Of a DNA stretch of 16,953 nucleotides, positions 13,470-16,953 are shown piece after piece. How positions within the stretch are numbered: position 1 is the stretch's first letter; the number at the start of each line of letters is the position of its first letter. The DNA is taken from the NCBI GenBank assembly GCA_003153055.1, contig PMBV01000169.1, positions 1-16,953 on the forward strand. The letters run 5' to 3'. Source of the stretch: Myxococcales bacterium. GTDB lineage: Bacteria; Myxococcota; Myxococcia; Myxococcales; Myxococcaceae. The notes under the pieces are model-generated. The model did not search any database and had not been told where the DNA came from. It worked only from the letters and a program-made list of their open reading frames with translations. The position numbers and the translations under genes are program-made.

Positions 13470-14045
13470 ATGGCCGACGTGTCCACACTCGCCGTGGTGA
13501 AGCCCCTCCCCGATGACCCGGGCACGTCCCGGCAAGCGCCCGTGCTCACCTCGGTGGAGTGGAGCGGGCACATCGCCCGCCATGCCCACAAGGTCACGCT
13601 CTGCCTGCTGGCCATGGGCCTCCCCTACGAACGGGTCACCGAGCTCAACCAAGAAGTGTGGCTCAAGCTCTACGAGCAGCACGTCAGCGGGGCGATCGAT
13701 CGGCTCGAGCTGCCCGGGCTGGCCCTGACTCAGGCCCGCTATCTGGGCCTCGCCGAGCTCCGCCGCACGCGCTTGGGCCCCGTGACATCGCTCGAGTCCT
13801 TGCCCGAAGTGTCCGTGCTCCCTCGTGCCGAAGCGCAGCTCAGTGAACGGCAGAACGTGGCCCGGGTGCTCGCCGCGCTCGAGCGGGAGTCCGTCATCAA
13901 TCGCCGCGTCTTCGAGCTGGTGTACCGCGACCCTGGCCGCCCACAAGCCGAGATCGCCCTCGAAGTTGGGCTCTCGCTTCAGCGGGTTCGCCAGATTCTC
14001 ACCGAGGTGCGCAAGCGCCTCCGACTCGTCCTGGAGCAACCATGA
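13470..14045 (+). CDS. second sigma-70-family (ECF-like) sigma factor
   Basis: A 191-residue protein. Residues about 32-95 resemble a degenerate sigma region 2 (ARHAHKVTLCLLAMGL, then LNQEVWLKLYEQH). Residues about 128-190 form a region 4 with RRVFELVYRDPGRPQAEIA and the helix-turn-helix EVGLSLQRVRQILTEVRKR. Homology is weaker than for the ECF gene upstream, and the protein begins with a 30-residue unstructured tail. Its identity is supported by the gene it overlaps (ATGA at 14042-14045), which encodes a zinc-finger anti-sigma factor. The start is uncertain: ATG 13470 has only a poor CGAAG upstream, ATG 13434 has GGAG 12 nt upstream and GTG 13449 is a further option. No promoter like those at 11901 and 12141 is visible in the preceding 107 bp, so it may be co-transcribed with the first pair. 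Confidence 0.8.
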   Translation: MADVSTLAVVKPLPDDPGTSRQAPVLTSVEWSGHIARHAHKVTLCLLAMGLPYERVTELNQEVWLKLYEQHVSGAIDRLELPGLALTQARYLGLAELRRTRLGPVTSLESLPEVSVLPRAEAQLSERQNVARVLAALERESVINRRVFELVYRDPGRPQAEIALEVGLSLQRVRQILTEVRKRLRLVLEQP

Positions 14046-14485
14046 CGCACCTCTCCGCCGAACAGCTCGAGGCCTTTGCCCTCGGCACCATGGACCCCGA
14101 AGGCACGCGCGCGCTCGCCCAGCATGTGAGCGCCTGCCCCGCGTGTGCGCGCCGCCTGCAAGCCGAGGCCGCGCTCGAGGTGCTCTTCCGCGACGTCGCC
14201 AACGCCGCATCGGCACCGGTGCGAGTGACGCCACTCTACCGACGGCGTTCGGTGGTGGTAGGCCTCGCATTGGCCGCGGGGCTCGCCGGGCTCTTCGTCT
14301 GGCGCGCCGTTCCCCCGAGGTCGACCGCCCCCATCGAGCTCGAGGGCGCGACCGTCTCCAGCCGGGGTGTCATCTGCGCCAACGGCCCGACGCAAGCCGA
14401 CTGCATGCACCGCGCGCAGCGACGAGGGTTGTTCGTCTCGTACCCGCCCCACGCGCACACCCGCTACGGAATCGAGGAGCTGTGA
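14042..14485 (+). CDS. zinc-finger (ZAS) anti-sigma factor with one membrane segment
   Basis: A 147-residue protein. Residues about 1-45 form the anti-sigma zinc-binding domain with H28-x3-C32-x2-C35 (HVSACPAC), the ZAS signature. A single hydrophobic segment (about 70-87, SVVVGLALAAGLAGLFVW) would place the final 60 residues outside the cytoplasm; that tail has two cysteines (GVICANG, ADCMH). Members bind and inhibit the sigma factor encoded next to them and release it on a redox or envelope signal. The start overlaps the sigma stop by 4 nt and has GGAG 5 nt upstream. Its own stop overlaps the next ATG by one base (14485), so production is coupled to the exported protein that follows, a possible partner or output of the signal. 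Confidence 0.85.
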   Translation: MTHLSAEQLEAFALGTMDPEGTRALAQHVSACPACARRLQAEAALEVLFRDVANAASAPVRVTPLYRRRSVVVGLALAAGLAGLFVWRAVPPRSTAPIELEGATVSSRGVICANGPTQADCMHRAQRRGLFVSYPPHAHTRYGIEEL

Positions 14486-15540
14486 TGCGACCTGTCCTCT
14501 TGCTGACCGCGCTGTTCTCGTCACTGGCGCTCGGCGGTGTGCCATCGGGGTGGCGGCTGGGCGGCCCTGAAGTCGAGCGGTACCGCGCCGAGGTCGATCG
14601 CACCGTCCGGCACGGGGGTCAGGCGAGCGCTCGGCTCTTCTCGGTCGAGGCGTCGGCGGACGGCGCGGTGATGCTCGCCCAGCGCCTCGATGCCAGCGAG
14701 CTCGCCGGTGGCCGCGTGCGGCTGTCAGGCTGGGTGCGCACCCGAGGCGTCACCGGCTGGTCGGCCCTGTGGTTGCGAATCAGCGGCGAGCACCGGGTGC
14801 TGGCCTTCGACAACATGCAGAACCGGGCGCTGCGCGGCGACACCGAGTGGACGCGGCTGGAAATCGTCCTCGACGCCCCGAAGGAGTCGGTGCGGCTCAA
14901 CTACGGCCTCACGTTGCAGGGCTCGGGCAGCGCCTGGCTCGATGACGTAAAGCTCGAGCGCGTCGACGCCTCGGTGCTGGCGACCCTCAACCTCCTCGAG
15001 GGCCCGGCCGCGCCCGAGAACCTCGACCTCGAGCAGGCAGCCGTTGTGCCGTGGTTCCTCTCGGGCGGCGCCAGGGCGGAGTACTCCATGGAGCAGGTCA
15101 CCGCGCCCGTCCACGGTGGCCTGAAGGCGCTGGCGCTCACGCCCACGGTGAGCAGCCCCCACGGCTACGGTGTGGCGATGCAGTCCTTCGACGCGAAGCC
15201 CTGGCGAGGGAAGAGGGTGCGCATCGCGGCGTTCATCAAGACCTCGCAGGTCACCGCACGGGGCGACTTCTGGGGGCGCGCCCAAGGCAGCGACTCGCCC
15301 GACGACGGGCCGGGGTTGTCGGCGGCCTCGACGGTCCTCGCTCCGACGGCCGATTGGGGGCGCTACGAGCTGGTCTTCGAGGTGCCCGACGACGCTGCCG
15401 AGGTGGAGTTCGGCGCCGGCATTCAAGGCCCCGGGCAGCTCTGGGTCGACGATGTGAAGGTCGAGGCAGTGCCGCGGTCGGTGCCCCTGGCTCCTGCGCT
15501 CCCCAAGGTTCCTGTCAACCCGACGTTCGAGGAGAAGTGA
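14485..15540 (+). CDS. secreted protein with two jelly-roll (carbohydrate-binding-like) domains
   Basis: A 351-residue protein with a signal peptide (MRPVLLLTALFSSLALGG) and an internal duplication. Each half has the beta-sandwich pattern of CBM4/9-type modules: an ARLFS or ALALTP strand, then a GRVRLSGWVRT or GKRVRIAAFIKT strand, then a closing strand WLDDVKLE (151-158) or WVDDVKVE (320-327), 169 residues apart. Such modules bind sugars or act as protein-protein or scaffold domains. No catalytic domain is present, so it may act as a ligand sensor or as a partner of the hydrolase encoded next. GAGGAG (14474-14479) precedes the ATG, which overlaps the anti-sigma stop by one base. Cleavage is expected near residues 17-20. 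The link with the sigma/anti-sigma pair is inferred from position. Confidence 0.75.
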   Translation: MRPVLLLTALFSSLALGGVPSGWRLGGPEVERYRAEVDRTVRHGGQASARLFSVEASADGAVMLAQRLDASELAGGRVRLSGWVRTRGVTGWSALWLRISGEHRVLAFDNMQNRALRGDTEWTRLEIVLDAPKESVRLNYGLTLQGSGSAWLDDVKLERVDASVLATLNLLEGPAAPENLDLEQAAVVPWFLSGGARAEYSMEQVTAPVHGGLKALALTPTVSSPHGYGVAMQSFDAKPWRGKRVRIAAFIKTSQVTARGDFWGRAQGSDSPDDGPGLSAASTVLAPTADWGRYELVFEVPDDAAEVEFGAGIQGPGQLWVDDVKVEAVPRSVPLAPALPKVPVNPTFEEK

Positions 15541-15542
15541 CG

Positions 15543-16706
15543 ATGCGCGCGATGTGGTGCTCCGTGGTGCTGGTGGCGGGGGCCGGGTATGCCGGCCCTG
15601 CCGTCGATGAGAAGGCCTTGGCGAAGTTGGTGCAGGCGGGGCGCGCGGCGAGCTCCGACGCGCTGGTGGTGATGGTCGACGGCAAGGTGGTCGCCGAGGA
15701 GTACTACGGCAAGCCCCGGGGTCCCATCGAAGCCATGAGCGCGACCAAATCAATCGTCGGGTTGGCGATTGGGCTGCTGCTCGACGAGGGGAAGCTCACC
15801 AGTCTCGACCAGCCAGTGGCCGACTTCTTTCCCGAGTGGAAGCAAGGGAAGAAGCAGCTCGTCACCGTTCGCCACTTGCTCACCCATACCTCGGGCTTGC
15901 AGTCGGCGCCCAACACCAAGGAGATTTACGCCAGCCGTGACTTCGTGCAGTTGGCCTTGGCCGCCGAGCTCGACAACGCTCCTGGCGAGCGGTGGAACTA
16001 CAACAACAAGGCGCTCAACTTGCTCGCCGCGCTCGTGAAGAAGGCCAGCGGCCAACGTCTCGACCTGTATCTCAAGAAGCGCCTCTTCACTCCCATGGGC
16101 ATCACCACCACTACCTGGAGTCTCGACGGAGCGGGCAATGCCCATGGCATGTCTGGATTGCAGATCGAGCCGAAGGACCTGGCGAAGTTGGGTCAGTTGA
16201 TGCTGCAGCAGGGGAAGTGGAATGGGAAGCAGTTGCTCTCGGCGAAGTGGGTCGAGCTCTCGACCCAGCCCAGCACCACAATGATGACGAAGTATGGGTT
16301 TTTGTGGTGGCTGCTCGTTGGCGAGCCCCTCGTCGACGATGCGTCGCTCGCCGCCATGCGCGCGGGTAACGTGGACCCCGAGCTGATCGCCAAGCTCGAG
16401 CCGCTCAAGGGCAAGGTGGTGCGCGGCGAAGCCGAGGCCGGTCAGGCGTTGATTGGCGCGCTGGGCGAAGCGGGGCTCCAACGCTATCGGAATGAGGTCA
16501 TGCGTCGCGGCTTCGTTCCGGCGCCGAGCACCGAGTCGCCTGGCTACGAAGCCCAAGGGTACCTCGGTCAATACCTCGTCGTGTACCCGGAGAAGAAGCT
16601 CGTCGCGGTGCGCATGTACCGTGGTCCCAGCGATGAATCTCAGGAGCCACCCGAGGACAGTGGCTTCCCCGGCATCGAGTCGGCCGTCTATGCGGTGGTG
16701 CCCTGA
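15543..16706 (+). CDS. serine hydrolase of the beta-lactamase/esterase fold (class C-like, Pfam Beta-lactamase)
   Basis: A 387-residue protein with an N-terminal hydrophobic stretch that may be a signal peptide (about 1-20). The S-x-x-K motif is SATK (S66 nucleophile, K69) and the Y-x-N motif is YNN (Y153-N155). Near the C-terminus, AQGYLGQYLVVYPEKKLVAV (about 340-359) corresponds to the GGQY-type third motif of EstB- and NylB-like esterases, not to a KTG. The protein is therefore more likely an esterase, amidase or peptidase than an antibiotic resistance enzyme. Its substrate is unknown; with the preceding binding-module protein it could act on cell-surface or extracellular material. GAGGAG before the previous stop serves as its ribosome binding site, and the gap to that gene is 2 nt. 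Length fits the family. Confidence 0.88.
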   Translation: MRAMWCSVVLVAGAGYAGPAVDEKALAKLVQAGRAASSDALVVMVDGKVVAEEYYGKPRGPIEAMSATKSIVGLAIGLLLDEGKLTSLDQPVADFFPEWKQGKKQLVTVRHLLTHTSGLQSAPNTKEIYASRDFVQLALAAELDNAPGERWNYNNKALNLLAALVKKASGQRLDLYLKKRLFTPMGITTTTWSLDGAGNAHGMSGLQIEPKDLAKLGQLMLQQGKWNGKQLLSAKWVELSTQPSTTMMTKYGFLWWLLVGEPLVDDASLAAMRAGNVDPELIAKLEPLKGKVVRGEAEAGQALIGALGEAGLQRYRNEVMRRGFVPAPSTESPGYEAQGYLGQYLVVYPEKKLVAVRMYRGPSDESQEPPEDSGFPGIESAVYAVVP

Positions 16707-16733
16707 CGGGGGCCCGCCGCTTCCGAGGCCAAA

Positions 16734-16953
16734 CTAGAACTGGGTGATGAACTTCCAGGTCACGTCGATGTCCCACGACCTATTCTGACCGGGGTCGTTC
16801 GGCAGGTCGGTGTGCCCGCCGTTGTGGGTTGCCCACTTCACCGGGTAATTGCTCGGGCACTCGTAGTCGTAGATGACATGCGTGCTGCTGGTGGCCTCGG
16901 GCACGCTGGAAGGGACCTTGCACTTGTTGTTCTTGACGAACCGGTCCTTCGAG
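16734..16953 (-). CDS. C-terminal end of a secreted esterase-like hydrolase (partial)
   Basis: Only the last 72 residues lie in the window; the gene continues beyond the right edge. The reading frame begins at 16952 and ends in TAG at 16734-16736. The fragment contains CKVPSSVPEATSS, then YDYECPSNYPVKWATHNGG followed by HTDLPNDP, then WDIDVTWKFITQF. The CP...YPVKW...H...GGH pattern near the C-terminus, with the histidine of GGHTD as the expected catalytic His, is typical of secreted polyhydroxybutyrate-depolymerase/feruloyl-esterase-type alpha/beta hydrolases. Two cysteines suggest a disulfide and an exported protein. The product would act on polymer or plant-type esters; this is a family inference from a short fragment. 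It converges with the beta-lactamase-fold gene, with 27 bp between the stops. Confidence 0.6.
   Translation of the reverse strand, partial: SKDRFVKNNKCKVPSSVPEATSSTHVIYDYECPSNYPVKWATHNGGHTDLPNDPGQNRSWDIDVTWKFITQF

Noticed and set aside
15543..16706. Antibiotic-resistance beta-lactamase
   Set aside because: The SATK and YNN motifs are shared with penicillin-binding-protein-like esterases, and the third motif is GQY-like, not KTG. Context is a sigma-controlled envelope cluster, so resistance is not supported.

Overview
The window is GC-rich, densely coding bacterial DNA. The gene families suggest a myxobacterium or relative (Myxococcota): a MocR-type regulator, an OPT transporter, an NrsF-like anti-sigma factor, ECF sigma factors each paired with an anti-sigma factor, and secreted carbohydrate-binding and hydrolase proteins. 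That assignment is an inference from composition and gene content; no rRNA or tRNA is present to anchor it. I see no CRISPR array, insertion sequence or phage gene.

Layout from left to right. Positions 1-303 hold no convincing gene, only a short tandem repeat at the edge and a hairpin. An APC-family permease resembling the YjeH amino-acid exporters (304-1563, minus) diverges from a MocR/PdxR-type regulator (1661-3133, plus). Their shared 97-bp gap carries an imperfect inverted repeat that could be the regulator's operator. An AT-rich sigma70-type promoter (3243-3272) then precedes four tightly spaced plus-strand genes (3336-9324): a large acyl-CoA dehydrogenase, an ETF-quinone-oxidoreductase-like flavoprotein ending in an eight-cysteine ferredoxin domain, and divergent EtfB and EtfA subunits. 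Together they look like a self-contained path that takes electrons from an acyl-CoA, through a dedicated flavoprotein, to a membrane quinone or another iron-sulfur acceptor.

A gene-poor stretch (9325-9756) follows, with nested inverted repeats and two mutually exclusive hairpins, between the convergent etfA-like gene and an OPT-family transporter (9757-11841, minus).

From 11978 to 16706 everything runs on the plus strand. A small secreted or lipoprotein-like peptide and an ECF sigma factor each have an upstream element of the form GWAACY-N16-CGTA. The sigma gene overlaps an NrsF-like membrane anti-sigma gene. A second sigma-like gene overlaps a zinc-finger (ZAS) anti-sigma gene, which overlaps a secreted protein with two jelly-roll-like domains, followed 2 bp later by a serine hydrolase of the beta-lactamase/esterase fold. 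This looks like an envelope-stress or environment-sensing cluster with two different sigma/anti-sigma pairs controlling exported proteins.

The window closes inside the C-terminal end of a convergent secreted esterase-like gene (16734-16953, minus, partial).
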